From the NCBI RefSeq assembly GCF_937890665.1, contig NZ_CALADU010000213.1, positions 1-22,466 on the forward strand: a stretch of 22,466 bases of DNA, read 5' to 3'. A program made the position numbers and the translations under genes. Shown here one piece after another: positions 7,340 through 14,446 of this stretch. This DNA is from an uncultured Subdoligranulum sp. Lineage in GTDB: Bacteria; Bacillota_A; Clostridia; Oscillospirales; Ruminococcaceae. Every line of letters starts with the position of its first letter. Position 1 is the first letter of the stretch. The notes under the pieces are model-generated. The model saw only the letters and a program-made list of their open reading frames with translations. It was not told where the DNA came from and ran no database searches.

Positions 7340-8248
7340 TTAAGCGGTGGCTTTGGCCGGGTTTACGTGGATCATTACATGCTTGACCTCAGGAAAGGCC
7401 TGCTCCACCCCAGTGTGGACCGCCTCGGCTATGGCATGGGCTTCCCGCAGCGGTTGGTCGCCGTTTACCGCGATCTCCAAATCAATGTAGACCTTGTTGC
7501 CGAACATCCGGGTGTGCAGCAGATCTACCCCTTCCACGCCGGGGCGAGCGGTGACGTAGCTGCGTAATTTGGCCTCGTATTCTTCCCCGCAGGAGGTGTC
7601 CAGCAATTTGTTGATGGCATCCTTCAAGATGTCATAGGATACTTTTACGATGAACAGGCAGATGACCACACTGGCTACCGAGTCCAGCACCGGGAAACCC
7701 AGCATAGCTCCCGCAATGCCGATCAGCGAGCCGATGGAGGAAAAGGCATCGGAACGATGATGCCACGCATCGGCCAGAAACGCGGAGGAATGGATCAGCA
7801 GAGCATAGTGGCGGGTGTACCAGTACATCGCTTCCTTCCCTACGATGGAGAGGATGGCGGCGGCCAGCGCGATGGCGCCGGGGGTAGTAAGGGTCTGGTA
7901 CTGGCCGGAGAAGATGGTTTCCAGCCCGGTTTTGCCGATGCCCAGCCCGGTAAGCAGCAGGACCACGCCCAGCAAAAGGGAAGCCACACTTTCCAGCCGT
8001 TCATGGCCGTAGGGATGTTCGTTGTCCGAATCCTTTTTGGAAATTTTGACCCCGACCCATGCGATGAGGGTGGTCAGCACATCCGAAAAGGAGTGGACGG
8101 CGTCCGAGATCATGGCGCTGGAATGGCCGGTGATGCCGGCGAAAAGTTTGAAGCCGGACAACACTGCGTTGCCGAAAACGCTGACGAAAGACAGATTGCG
8201 GATGACGGCCGCCTCATCGAGGGGCGCAGTCTGGGATTGGGTAGCCAT
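7340..8248 (-). CDS. Cation diffusion facilitator (CDF) family transporter
   Basis: A 302-aa divalent metal exporter using proton antiport at the cytoplasmic membrane. Six membrane helices are expected in the first 210 residues, with a cytoplasmic ferredoxin-like domain after about 215. The transport-site motifs are HxxxD in helix 2 (H52-D56, in SDAVHSFSD) and HxxxD in helix 5 (H163-D167, in ADAWHHRSD). The loop KDSDNEHPYGHERLE is a family hallmark. C-terminal histidines (HVMIHVNP) could bind regulatory metal. The metal (Zn, Co, Ni, Fe or Mn) cannot be assigned by eye. The start at 8248 has an AGGAGG ribosome site. It is monocistronic, with its own consensus promoter and a long leader that contains an intrinsic terminator, which suggests control by transcription attenuation. 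Confidence 0.92.
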   Translation of the reverse strand: MATQSQTAPLDEAAVIRNLSFVSVFGNAVLSGFKLFAGITGHSSAMISDAVHSFSDVLTTLIAWVGVKISKKDSDNEHPYGHERLESVASLLLGVVLLLTGLGIGKTGLETIFSGQYQTLTTPGAIALAAAILSIVGKEAMYWYTRHYALLIHSSAFLADAWHHRSDAFSSIGSLIGIAGAMLGFPVLDSVASVVICLFIVKVSYDILKDAINKLLDTSCGEEYEAKLRSYVTARPGVEGVDLLHTRMFGNKVYIDLEIAVNGDQPLREAHAIAEAVHTGVEQAFPEVKHVMIHVNPAKATA

Positions 8249-8270
8249 ACAAGAAAACCTCCTGTTGTGA

Positions 8271-8287
8271 CCGGGGCACAGCCCCGG
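8271..8287 (-). promoter_or_regulatory. Hairpin just upstream of the CDF ribosome site
   Basis: A perfect 7-bp stem CCGGGGC/GCCCCGG with a 3-base loop lies about 11 bases before the AGGAGG of the CDF gene. It has no T run, so it is not a terminator. It may affect translation or mRNA stability. Confidence 0.45.
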
Positions 8288-8350
8288 CGGTGTGATGCTC
8301 TTGTGTGCACCTCATCGAGAACGGTAGGTTCCAAGGTCCCAAAAGAATAG

Positions 8351-8391
8351 AAAAAGGCACCTGTGGAACATACAACTGTCCCACAGATGCC
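8351..8391 (-). terminator. Leader (attenuator) terminator upstream of the CDF gene
   Basis: On the minus strand GGCAUCUGUGG (8381-8391) pairs with CCACAGGUGCC (8356-8366), 11 bp with one G-U pair and a 14-nt loop, followed by UUUUU and more U-rich sequence. No minus-strand gene lies upstream, so it can only act on the leader transcript. Confidence 0.82.
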
Positions 8392-8511
8392 AAAACAATC
8401 ATCTGCTGCCGCCATGGCGGCCCGGCCCCATGCCCGCAGGGGGCATCGCCTGCTCAGTTTGTACTGGAGATCTCGCACCCCGATCGGGGGATGTAATGCA
8501 GTGCAAAGAGT
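8351..8511 (-). ncRNA. Structured leader RNA of the CDF gene (candidate riboswitch or sRNA)
   Basis: About 160 nt are transcribed from a perfect consensus promoter and end in an intrinsic terminator roughly 100 bases before the CDF start. Visible helices, in order on the minus strand, are CCCC-GAUC-GGGG, AUGCCC-CCUGC-GGGCAU, and GCCGC-CAUG-GCGGC. An antiterminator-like hairpin follows (CAGAUG from 8400-8405 with CAUCUG from 8384-8389). It uses the same bases as the 5' arm of the terminator stem, so the two cannot form together, as in a metabolite- or metal-sensing leader. It does not match the yybP-ykoY manganese consensus as I remember it, and I could not confirm a NiCo (czcD) riboswitch. 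An independent small RNA ending at 8351 is the alternative. Confidence 0.6.
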
Positions 8512-8517
8512 TTCGTC

Positions 8518-8546
8518 ATTATAACGTATTCTATGGGGTCTGTCAA
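8518..8546 (-). promoter_or_regulatory. Consensus sigma-A promoter of the CDF leader
   Basis: TTGACA (8541-8546) and TATAAT (8518-8523) on the minus strand are spaced exactly 17 bp apart, a perfect consensus. The predicted start is near 8511. Such a strong promoter suits control by downstream attenuation. Confidence 0.92.
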
Positions 8547-8687
8547 GAAGACGAAGGACCGAAAAAATGGGGCTGCGGCAGCGCCAAGGAACAGAGTGCC
8601 GTAACTGTCGAAAAAATCGCAGAGAATACGGGGGACAACGGCGGCAAGGGTGGGCAGAACATACAAAAAAAGAGGGCGTATTTTGTA

Positions 8688-8716
8688 GATTCGGCGCAAA
8701 ATTCGCCACCCGAATC
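8688..8716. repeat. Inverted repeat between divergent promoters
   Basis: GATTCGG (8688-8694) and CCGAATC (8710-8716) form a 7-bp inverted repeat in the divergent region between the CDF leader promoter and the zinc-ribbon gene promoter, 19 bases upstream of the latter's -35 box. It could be an operator. The rest of 8547-8735 shows no convincing gene. Confidence 0.35.
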
Positions 8717-8735
8717 ACCGGAACATCCGTCAACC

Positions 8736-8764
8736 TTGCGGGCTGAAAAGAAGGTTGTTATACT
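8736..8764 (+). promoter_or_regulatory. Promoter of the zinc-ribbon membrane protein gene
   Basis: TTGCGG (8736-8741) and TATACT (8759-8764) are spaced 17 bp apart, giving a leader of about 30 bases before ATG 8801. Confidence 0.78.
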
Positions 8765-8800
8765 AAAAGTGACAACTTACAGCAAAAGGAGGATGGATGT

Positions 8801-9736
8801 ATGAAAATCTGCCCGGTCTGCGGCAAACCCGTGGAAGAAGAATGGACGGTATGCCCCTATTGTGGTGCCCCGTTGGAGGAAAGCGATCCCGGTCCCCGCT
8901 ATGAGCAGGCACCCAGCGCAGCCCCGATGGGACGGGACGCCGAACCACCGACCCTGCAGTGGATGCGGCAGATGATCTGTTCACCGCTCTATCTGGCAGG
9001 GGCCATCGGCCATTCCTGCATGGTGCTGTTTACTTTGGTGTCGACCTTCCGTACCGGCGCGACGGCTGTGACCGAAACAGCGGTTTCTCAGCTGGTGGGC
9101 AACGCCTATGGGGTAAGTGGCTGGCTGGATGGCCTGTATAGCTGGCTGCCCGTCCTCTTCAGTGCCTCGGTGGGGTCGGCCCTCGTGGGGCAGCTACCCA
9201 ACATTCTGGTGGCCATCGGGCTCTGGATGCTCTACGCTTCGGCGTCGGACACCTCCGGCGCGCCCCTGAAAACCGCCGGATTGAGCCTTATCCGGGGCGT
9301 CCAGATCTTCCAGTTGGTGCTGCTCGGTCTGGTGGCGCTCTTGCTGCTCGTCGCCTTTGCCGTGATGATGGCAACACTGCAGCTCTATGATCTGGAAGCC
9401 GTACTTCCCATTGGGCTGATGCTCCTTGTGCTGCTTGTGGTGATTCTTGCAGTGGGTGGCCTGTACTACGGCAAACTCATCGTCACCATCAACAGCTTCC
9501 GCCGGACCATCTGGACCGGCAAGACGCAGGGCACGATTTCCCTCTATGTGGCGGTGCTCAGTGCGTTGGGTGGGGTACTGCCCCTCTTCCGGGTGCTGAT
9601 CGGGGAGATTTTCTCCTCGCTGGCCAGCATCGGCGGCGCTACGGCAGGCATCGCCTTTGCCATCCTGCTCTTCCGCTGCCGCGACGAATGGGAGCAGACG
9701 TCGGTGGACGCTGCACCCCCGGAAACCTTCTCTTAA
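8801..9736 (+). CDS. Zinc-ribbon multi-pass membrane protein, unknown function
   Basis: A 311-aa protein. An N-terminal zinc ribbon has cysteines at residues 4, 7, 18 and 21 (CPVC and CPYC knuckles), followed by a proline-rich linker to about residue 52. Membrane segments are predicted at about 61-82, 127-148, 166-192, 200-226, 246-268 and 275-293. The segments at 166-226 are very rich in Leu and Val. The start ATG 8801 has an AAAAGGAGG ribosome site and a promoter just upstream. A strong terminator follows, so it is a single-gene unit. Zinc-ribbon plus membrane proteins are common in Firmicutes and mostly uncharacterised; no transport or enzymatic motif was seen. Confidence 0.82.
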   Translation: MKICPVCGKPVEEEWTVCPYCGAPLEESDPGPRYEQAPSAAPMGRDAEPPTLQWMRQMICSPLYLAGAIGHSCMVLFTLVSTFRTGATAVTETAVSQLVGNAYGVSGWLDGLYSWLPVLFSASVGSALVGQLPNILVAIGLWMLYASASDTSGAPLKTAGLSLIRGVQIFQLVLLGLVALLLLVAFAVMMATLQLYDLEAVLPIGLMLLVLLVVILAVGGLYYGKLIVTINSFRRTIWTGKTQGTISLYVAVLSALGGVLPLFRVLIGEIFSSLASIGGATAGIAFAILLFRCRDEWEQTSVDAAPPETFS

Positions 9737-9741
9737 ACAAC

Positions 9742-9778
9742 AAACCTCCCGGTGCAAGTCCAGCACCGGGAGGTTTTT
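9742..9778 (+). terminator. Terminator between converging genes
   Basis: A 13-bp stem (AACCTCCCGGTGC with its complement) has a 7-base loop followed by TTTTT on the plus strand. On the minus strand it is followed by TTTGTTGTTT, so it probably also ends the thi operon. Confidence 0.92.
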
Positions 9779-9792
9779 GTCTGTAAAAACGG

Positions 9793-11103
9793 TTACAGAA
9801 TATCGATGTGTTCGCCGTTCAGGGCTTTGTTCATGCTGCGCACGGCGCAAAACTTGCCGCACATCGAGCAGGTATCGTCCTGCTCGGGGGAGCGGTCCGC
9901 CCGGATGGCTTTGGCGGTTTCGGGGTCCAGCGCGCAGGCCCACTGGGCTTCCCAGTCCAGCGCTCGGCGGGCGTCGCCCATCTTGTCGTCAATTTCGCGG
10001 GCACCCCGCACGCCTTTGGCAATGTCGGCGGCGTGGGCAGCGATCTTGCTGGCGATGATGCCCTGTTTCACATCCTCCAGATTGGGCAGGGCCAGATGCT
10101 CAGCGGGGGTCACGTAGCAGAGGAAAGCCGCGCCGTTCATGGCGGCAATAGCTCCGCCGATGGCCGCCGTGATATGGTCGTAGCCCGGGGCAATGTCGGT
10201 GACAAGGGGACCCAGCACATAGAAGGGCGCGCCCATGCAGAGGGTCTGCTGGACCTTCATGTTGGCGGCAATTTGGTCCATCGGCACATGGCCGGGGCCT
10301 TCCACCATCACCTGTACGTCCTTCTCCCAAGCGCGCTTGGTCAATTCGCCCAGACGGACCAGCTCCTCAATCTGGCAGACGTCGGTGGCATCAGCCAAAC
10401 AGCCGGGACGGCAGGCGTCCCCCAGCGAGATGGTCACGTCGTATTCCCGGCAGATGTCCAAAATCTCGTCGTAATACTGGTAGAAGGGGTTTTCCTCGCC
10501 GGTCATGCACATCCAAGCAAAGACCAGTGAGCCGCCCCGGGAGACAATGTTCATCTTCCGTTTGTGCTTGCGGATCTGGTCGATGGTCTTGCGGGTGATG
10601 CCGCAGTGCAGCGTCACAAAGTCCACGCCGTCCTCGGCATGGAGCCGTACCACGTTGATAAAGTCGTGGGCGGTCAGGGGGTCCAGATCCCGCTGGTAGT
10701 GGATCACGCTGTCATACACCGGCACGGTGCCGATCATCGCCGGGCATTCGTGGGTCAGCTTGCGGCGGAAGGGCTGGGTGTTGCCGTGGCTGGACAGGTC
10801 CATGATGGCCTCGCCGCCCATCTTCACCGCTGCCAGAACCTTTTGCATTTCTACGTCGTAGTCCTTGCAGTCCCGGGATACCCCCAGATTCACGTTGATC
10901 TTGGTGCGCAGCATCGAGCCCACGCCCTCGGGGGCCAGACAGGTGTGGTTCTTGTTGGCAGGAATCACCACCTTGCCGCTGGCCACCAGCGGCAGCAGTT
11001 CTTCCACAGTCATCCGTTCCTTTTTGGCAACGGCCTCCAGCTGGGGCGTAACAATGCCCTTGCGGGCGGCCTCCATCTGGGTGGCATAGTTCCGTTCGCT
11101 CAT
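9793..11103 (-). CDS. thiC: Phosphomethylpyrimidine synthase ThiC
   Basis: A radical-SAM enzyme of 436 aa that converts aminoimidazole ribotide to HMP phosphate, the pyrimidine half of thiamine. The C-terminal cluster motif CSMCGKFC (CxxCxxxxC) is present. Hallmark stretches include [52 protein letters not shown] and PGYDHIT. The start at 11103 ([16 protein letters not shown]) was chosen for its AAAGGAG ribosome site. The longer open frame upstream overlaps thiD and is not coding. The length matches the short Clostridia-type ThiC without the extra N-terminal domain. It is the last gene of the thi operon, 25 bases after thiD. Confidence 0.97.
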   Translation of the reverse strand: MSERNYATQMEAARKGIVTPQLEAVAKKERMTVEELLPLVASGKVVIPANKNHTCLAPEGVGSMLRTKINVNLGVSRDCKDYDVEMQKVLAAVKMGGEAIMDLSSHGNTQPFRRKLTHECPAMIGTVPVYDSVIHYQRDLDPLTAHDFINVVRLHAEDGVDFVTLHCGITRKTIDQIRKHKRKMNIVSRGGSLVFAWMCMTGEENPFYQYYDEILDICREYDVTISLGDACRPGCLADATDVCQIEELVRLGELTKRAWEKDVQVMVEGPGHVPMDQIAANMKVQQTLCMGAPFYVLGPLVTDIAPGYDHITAAIGGAIAAMNGAAFLCYVTPAEHLALPNLEDVKQGIIASKIAAHAADIAKGVRGAREIDDKMGDARRALDWEAQWACALDPETAKAIRADRSPEQDDTCSMCGKFCAVRSMNKALNGEHIDIL

Positions 11104-11128
11104 CGTATTCTGTCTCCTTTGTAGATAT

Positions 11129-11935
11129 TCAGTCCGCCTCTTGGGCGAAGATGCCTTGTAACGTCCAGCCGTGGTCCATCGGCCCGCTGCCTTTGCCAAG
11201 ATCCAGCCCGGCGGCCAGCGCCCCCGAAAGATAGTCCTTGGCCCGCTGGACCGCCTCGGGCAGGGCAAAGCCCTTGGCCAGATTGGCGGCGATGGCGCTG
11301 GACAGGGTGCAGCCCGTGCCGTGGGTGTTGGTGGTGGCAATGCGCTTGCCGGTAAACCACCGGGCGCTGTCTGCCGTCACCAGCAGGTCGTTGGCATCGT
11401 TGACGCTGTGACCGCCTTTCAGCAGCACGGCGCAGCCATACCGCTGGGCAATGGTGCGGCCGGCGGCTTCCATGGCCGCGGGGCTGTCGATGGTGCAGTC
11501 TGCCAACAGTTCCGCTTCGGGAATGTTGGGGGTCACCACCTCGGCCAGCGGCAGCAGTTCCCGGGTCAGGGTGTCCACCGCCTCAGGCCGGATAAGCCGG
11601 GCGCCGCTGGTGGCCACCATCACAGGGTCTACCACGATGTGTTCGGCTTGGTAAAAACGCAGCCGTTCGGCAATGACTTCGATGAGCGCCGGAGAGGAGA
11701 CCATCCCGATTTTGACGGCGTCGGGGCGGATGTCGGTAAACACCGCATCCAACTGTTGAGCCAGAAATTCAGGACTTACTTCCGAAATGGCGGTCACGCC
11801 GGTAGTGTTCTGGGCGGTCAGGGCGGTGATGGCGGTCATACCGTAGACGCCGTTCACCGTCATGGTCTTGAGATCGGCCTGAATACCGGCGCCTGCGCTG
11901 GAATCGCTTCCGGCGATGGATAACGCAGTTTTCAT
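11129..11935 (-). CDS. thiD: Hydroxymethylpyrimidine (phosphate) kinase ThiD
   Basis: A 268-aa ribokinase-family enzyme that phosphorylates HMP and HMP-P to HMP-PP, the substrate of ThiE. The N-terminus [21 protein letters not shown] is the ThiD signature, and [13 protein letters not shown] and the C-terminal [18 protein letters not shown] carry the anion hole and catalytic Asp/Cys region. ATG at 11935 was chosen because the family begins [11 protein letters not shown]. The ribosome site GCGAGG is weaker than for its neighbours. An 83-base gap with two hairpins separates it from thiE, unlike the tight spacing elsewhere in the operon. Confidence 0.97.
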   Translation of the reverse strand: MKTALSIAGSDSSAGAGIQADLKTMTVNGVYGMTAITALTAQNTTGVTAISEVSPEFLAQQLDAVFTDIRPDAVKIGMVSSPALIEVIAERLRFYQAEHIVVDPVMVATSGARLIRPEAVDTLTRELLPLAEVVTPNIPEAELLADCTIDSPAAMEAAGRTIAQRYGCAVLLKGGHSVNDANDLLVTADSARWFTGKRIATTNTHGTGCTLSSAIAANLAKGFALPEAVQRAKDYLSGALAAGLDLGKGSGPMDHGWTLQGIFAQEAD

Positions 11936-11962
11936 ACAAATACCTCGCATTACTTTTGTAAA

Positions 11963-12010
11963 GCGGCAGAGAGTGGTGCCCCCGGTCTGCCGCCCGGCGG
12001 AATCCCGCCG
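11963..12010 (-). promoter_or_regulatory. Two intercistronic hairpins between thiE and thiD
   Basis: On the minus strand CGGCGG-GATT-CCGCCG (12010 to 11995) is followed by a larger hairpin with a perfect 8-bp stem (GCGGCAGA with TCTGCCGC, 11993-11986 and 11970-11963). The U-run afterwards is weak (TTTACAAAAG). They may cause partial termination or RNA processing that lowers thiD-thiC relative to thiW-thiM-thiE. Confidence 0.5.
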
Positions 12011-12018
12011 AAGGATTG

Positions 12019-12663
12019 TTACGATTGTTGGGTCATGGTGTCCGAAAGAGCCCGCAGTTCTCGGCAGGCGGCGGTGATGTCCTGCGCCGCAAAGATGCCC
12101 GAAACCACCGCGACCCCGGCCACCCCCGTGCCGGCCAACTGGGGTAGGTTCTCCCGGTTGATGCCGCCGATGGCTACCACCGGGATGGGGACGGCGTCAC
12201 AGATGGCCCGCAGGGTATCGTGGGGAAGGGGCGTCACATTGGTTTTGGTCTGGCTGCCGAACACCGCCCCCGCCCCCAGATAGTCGGCGCCGCCCTCGTA
12301 GGCACGGCGGGCTTCCTCAGGGTTGTGGGCCGACACGCCCACGATCATTTTGTCCCCCACCCGGCGGCGGACTTCCTCCACCGGCAGGTCGTCCTGCCCT
12401 ACATGGACGCCGTCGGCGCCGCAGGCCAATGCGACGTCCAGATCGTCATTGATGATGAGGGGGACGCCATACCGCTGGCACAGGCAGCCGATGCTGCGGC
12501 CCAGATGGATGAACGCTTCCCGGTTCAGTGTCTTTTCCCGCAGCTGTACACAGGTCACGCCGCCCTGTAAAGCTGCTTCCACCTGCTGGCGCAGGGTTTG
12601 GCCCCGCAGCCAAGTGCGGTCGGTGACGGCGTAAAGCCGCAGCCGGTTTTTATCGAAGTTCAT
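12019..12663 (-). CDS. thiE: Thiamine-phosphate synthase ThiE
   Basis: A 214-aa TIM-barrel enzyme that couples HMP-PP with thiazole phosphate to give thiamine monophosphate. The hallmarks are LYAVTDR near the N-terminus, GGVTCVQLREK (diphosphate/substrate site), LIINDDLDVALACGADGVHVGQDDLP, VGVSAHN, GADYLGAGAVFGSQTK and VAIGGINREN. Length and order match the family. The start at 12663 overlaps the end of thiM by 14 bases and has an AAAGGAG ribosome site within thiM, indicating coupled translation. Confidence 0.97.
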   Translation of the reverse strand: MNFDKNRLRLYAVTDRTWLRGQTLRQQVEAALQGGVTCVQLREKTLNREAFIHLGRSIGCLCQRYGVPLIINDDLDVALACGADGVHVGQDDLPVEEVRRRVGDKMIVGVSAHNPEEARRAYEGGADYLGAGAVFGSQTKTNVTPLPHDTLRAICDAVPIPVVAIGGINRENLPQLAGTGVAGVAVVSGIFAAQDITAACRELRALSDTMTQQS

Positions 12664-13465
12664 AGCGGGCTCCTTTCTCCAGTTGGTCAGGGGTCAGGCG
12701 GTAGACGGCGTCCAGCAGATAGGTGCGGTAGCTGCCGTTGCCGTCCTCCGGTCCCAAACGGCGGTGGGCGATCTCGCCGCACAGCCCCATGGCACTCACC
12801 GCCGCAGCAGTGGCGGACAGCAGGCTGTCCGGGTTGGCGGCGGCAAAAGCCCCCACCAGACAGGAAAGCTGGCAGCCGGTGCCGGTGACCGAACCCATCA
12901 TGGGGTGGCCGTTGTGCAGGCAGTACAGGGTATCGCCGTCGGTGACCAGATCCACCGCGCCGGTCAAGGCCACAACGGCCCCGGTGCGGCGGGCCAGTTC
13001 CCGGGCCAGCGCCCCGCATCCTTCCAGATTGTCCGGGGTGATGCTTTGGGTGCTGTCCACCCCCGGCGCTCCGCCATGGCCGCGGGTCAGGGTTTCCACC
13101 TCGGAAAGGTTGCCCCGGATGACCGCGATCGGCACCTCCCGCAGCAGCTGCAAGGCGGTGTCGGTGCGCAGGGTCGAGGCCCCCACCCCCACCGGGTCCA
13201 GCACCACCGGCAGTCCCCGCTGGGCGGCGATGCGGCCGCAGGCCAGCATGGCCGGGATGGTGCCCCGGTGCAGCGTACCCAGATTCAGCACCAATCCCCC
13301 GGCATGGGCGGTGATCTGAGGGGCGTCGTCGGGGTCATCGGCCATCACGGGGGAGGCCCCGCAGGCCAGCAGCAGGTTGGCGCAGTCGTTGGCGGTGACA
13401 TAGTTGGTGATGGCGTGGACCAGCGGCTGCCGGTCCCGCAGGTTTTGGAGCAAGGGGGCAAACAT
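12650..13465 (-). CDS. thiM: Hydroxyethylthiazole kinase ThiM
   Basis: A 271-aa ribokinase-fold kinase that phosphorylates salvaged thiazole (THZ) to THZ-P, the second substrate of ThiE. The signatures are PLVHAITNYVTANDCAN, ASPVMADDPDD, LDPVGVGAS, IRGNLSEVETL and SVTGTGCQLSCLVGAF near the C-terminus with the catalytic Cys. The start at 13465 has AAAGGAT upstream, 15 bases after thiW. Pairing with a thiazole importer next door and the lack of thiazole-synthesis genes indicate that the thiazole half is salvaged. Confidence 0.97.
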   Translation of the reverse strand: MFAPLLQNLRDRQPLVHAITNYVTANDCANLLLACGASPVMADDPDDAPQITAHAGGLVLNLGTLHRGTIPAMLACGRIAAQRGLPVVLDPVGVGASTLRTDTALQLLREVPIAVIRGNLSEVETLTRGHGGAPGVDSTQSITPDNLEGCGALARELARRTGAVVALTGAVDLVTDGDTLYCLHNGHPMMGSVTGTGCQLSCLVGAFAAANPDSLLSATAAAVSAMGLCGEIAHRRLGPEDGNGSYRTYLLDAVYRLTPDQLEKGARYELR

Positions 13466-13480
13466 AGGGCATCCTTTCTG

Positions 13481-13999
13481 TCAATGGGAGAGGGTTTTCT
13501 GCATCCGGTTCAGGGCGCCGGTGCCGCGCAGGGCGTAGACCAGCACACCGGACAGAATGGACCCGGCGGCGGTGGAAACAAGGAAGGGGATGATGTAGGC
13601 GTAGAAGGCGATGTCCCCGGCGCTTTGACCCATCAGCAGGATGGCCACCGGGTAGGCGCAAAGCCCGCCCAGCACCGAGGTGCCGAACACTTCGGCCAAC
13701 AGGGTCAGGGGCAGGTTGCGGGTCCCGGCGTAGGCCAGACCGCAGAGCAGCGCACCGAACATGCTGCCGGGAAAGGCCATCAGGCTGCCCAGCCCGGTCA
13801 GGTTACGGATCAAGCTGGCCACAAAGGCCACGGCGATGCCGTACCAAGGCCCCAGCAGGACGGCACACAGAATGTTGACCATATGCTGGATGGGGGCGCA
13901 CTTGCTGCCAAACATGGGGAAAGAGAAGAGGCTGCCCACCACCGCGATGGCGCAGAAGATGCCCGCCAAAGCGAGCTTTTGTACGTTGGTATGCTTCAT
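13481..13999 (-). CDS. thiW: ECF-type thiazole transporter S component ThiW
   Basis: A 172-aa polytopic membrane protein that serves as the substrate-binding subunit of an energy-coupling-factor importer, predicted in the family literature to take up the thiazole moiety. The pattern near the N-terminus (KLALAGIFCAIAVVGS, then PQHMVN-like GSKCAPIQHMVNILCAVLLGPWYG) and RNLTGLGSLMAFPGSMFGALLCG are typical of ThiW. Five to six membrane helices fill the chain. The ATPase and T subunits (EcfA/EcfT) are not in this window and are usually shared. The start at 13999 follows AAAAGGAG. The same AAAAGG can pair with CCUUUU just upstream in the leader, so translation may be partly occluded. It is the first gene of the TPP-riboswitch operon. 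Confidence 0.93.
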   Translation of the reverse strand: MKHTNVQKLALAGIFCAIAVVGSLFSFPMFGSKCAPIQHMVNILCAVLLGPWYGIAVAFVASLIRNLTGLGSLMAFPGSMFGALLCGLAYAGTRNLPLTLLAEVFGTSVLGGLCAYPVAILLMGQSAGDIAFYAYIIPFLVSTAAGSILSGVLVYALRGTGALNRMQKTLSH

Positions 14000-14017
14000 G
14001 AAAAAACACTCCTTTTC

Positions 14018-14057
14018 AAAAAGGGCGGCGGCCGCGGTACAGCGACACCTTCCGCCC
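14018..14057 (-). terminator. Second terminator-like hairpin in the thi leader
   Basis: On the minus strand GGGCGG (14052-14057) can pair with CCGCCC (14023-14028) directly before UUUUU (14018-14022). The loop is long (23 nt) and includes the 3' strand of the long-range helix at 14037-14045, so the two structures would compete. The call is tentative. Confidence 0.4.
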
Positions 14058-14150
14058 GGAAACGGCGGGGCAGACCCCCGCGCACGGACAAAAGCGGTCG
14101 AGGCTTACTGGCCTCCTCTCACGCCGGAACACGGCTTCCCATCGCTGTAC
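14037..14150 (-). ncRNA. Candidate second structured element in the thi leader
   Basis: A long-range perfect 9-bp helix (GUACAGCGA from 14142-14150 with UCGCUGUAC from 14037-14045, extendable by two G-U pairs) encloses about 95 nt. On the minus strand this segment contains a GCCG/CGGC hairpin (14123-14135), GAGGC-N6-GCCUC (14100-14115), GGGG/CCCC (14067-14078) and CCGCC/GGCGG (14052-14068). It lies after the TPP riboswitch terminator and before thiW, so it would be transcribed only when thiamine diphosphate is low. Pieces of the leader (GGUGAAAAACC, GGGGGAGC, UGGGAAG, GCCAG) echo cobalamin-riboswitch core boxes in order, but the universal CACUG and CAGGAGACC boxes are absent, so that identity is not claimed. 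Confidence 0.5.
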
Positions 14151-14230
14151 ATACCCAAGCACAGGGCGCTCCCCCTCTGCCCGCCGCAGACTGCCTGCGG
14201 AGTGGTTTTTCACCTGCCTTTCCCCCCAGA

Positions 14231-14270
14231 ACAACAAAAATCGGGAGACGCCCGCAACGGCGCCTCCCGA
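14231..14270 (-). terminator. TPP riboswitch terminator
   Basis: On the minus strand an 11-bp stem (CGGGAGGCGCC with GGCGUCUCCCG, one G-U pair) is followed by UUUUUGUUGU. It follows the TPP aptamer by about 20 bases and is the expected off-state of the switch. Confidence 0.93.
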
Positions 14271-14287
14271 AAAAAGTACACATTCCC

Positions 14288-14376
14288 ACGACTTCCTACG
14301 GCGGCATTATCCGCATCAGGTGTAAGGGTCGAAGGTGATTCCTTCCTCTCAGCCTGTCCACACAAGCTCCCCCGGT
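14288..14376 (-). promoter_or_regulatory. TPP riboswitch (THI element)
   Basis: The minus strand shows the THI-box landmarks in order: GGGGGAGC, GGCUGAGAGG, a short GAAGG/CCUUC P3 arm, GACCCUU, ACACCUGAUGCGGAUAAUGCC (the thiamine-pyrimidine-binding region, split here by its P4/P5 arm) and CGUAGGAAGUC. It senses thiamine diphosphate and, when bound, favours the terminator at 14231-14270. It controls the thiW-thiM-thiE-thiD-thiC operon. The P3 arm is short, as in many bacterial versions. Confidence 0.96.
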
Positions 14377-14393
14377 TGTTCTGTTTGGTTGCT

Positions 14394-14422
14394 ATTATAG
14401 CCCCTGCGGGGGGCTGCGTCAA
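14394..14422 (-). promoter_or_regulatory. Promoter of the thi operon
   Basis: TTGACG (14417-14422) and TATAAT (14394-14399) on the minus strand are spaced 17 bp apart, just upstream of the TPP aptamer. The -35 box lies 25 bases beyond the stop of the upstream dehydrogenase-like gene, with no clear terminator between. Confidence 0.9.
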
Positions 14423-14446
14423 TGGATGCGGCGAAAAAAACCGGAT

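Noticed and set aside
8240..8511. Firm call of a NiCo or yybP-ykoY riboswitch upstream of the CDF gene
   Set aside because: I could not match the conserved core of either class from memory; left as an unassigned leader.
8430..8804. 124-codon plus-strand frame and an 81-codon minus-strand frame (8454-8699) in the divergent region
   Set aside because: They overlap the leader RNA, both promoters and an inverted repeat; no ribosome site or recognisable protein features.
9793..11340. Longer thiC frame starting at 11340
   Set aside because: The extra N-terminal 79 residues overlap thiD out of frame, and the internal ATG at 11103 has the ribosome site and family N-terminus.
14037..14231. Firm call of a cobalamin riboswitch after the TPP switch
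   Set aside because: Several box-like fragments occur in order, but the invariant CACUG and CAGGAGACC boxes are absent and the long-range helix does not fit the canonical fold.
14016..14237. 73-codon minus-strand frame in the thi leader
   Set aside because: No convincing ribosome site, composition unlike neighbours, and the segment is better explained as structured RNA.
12683..14338. 551-codon plus-strand frame across thiM, thiW and the TPP riboswitch
   Set aside because: Antisense to three well-supported elements; Gly/Gln/His-rich composition typical of shadow translation.
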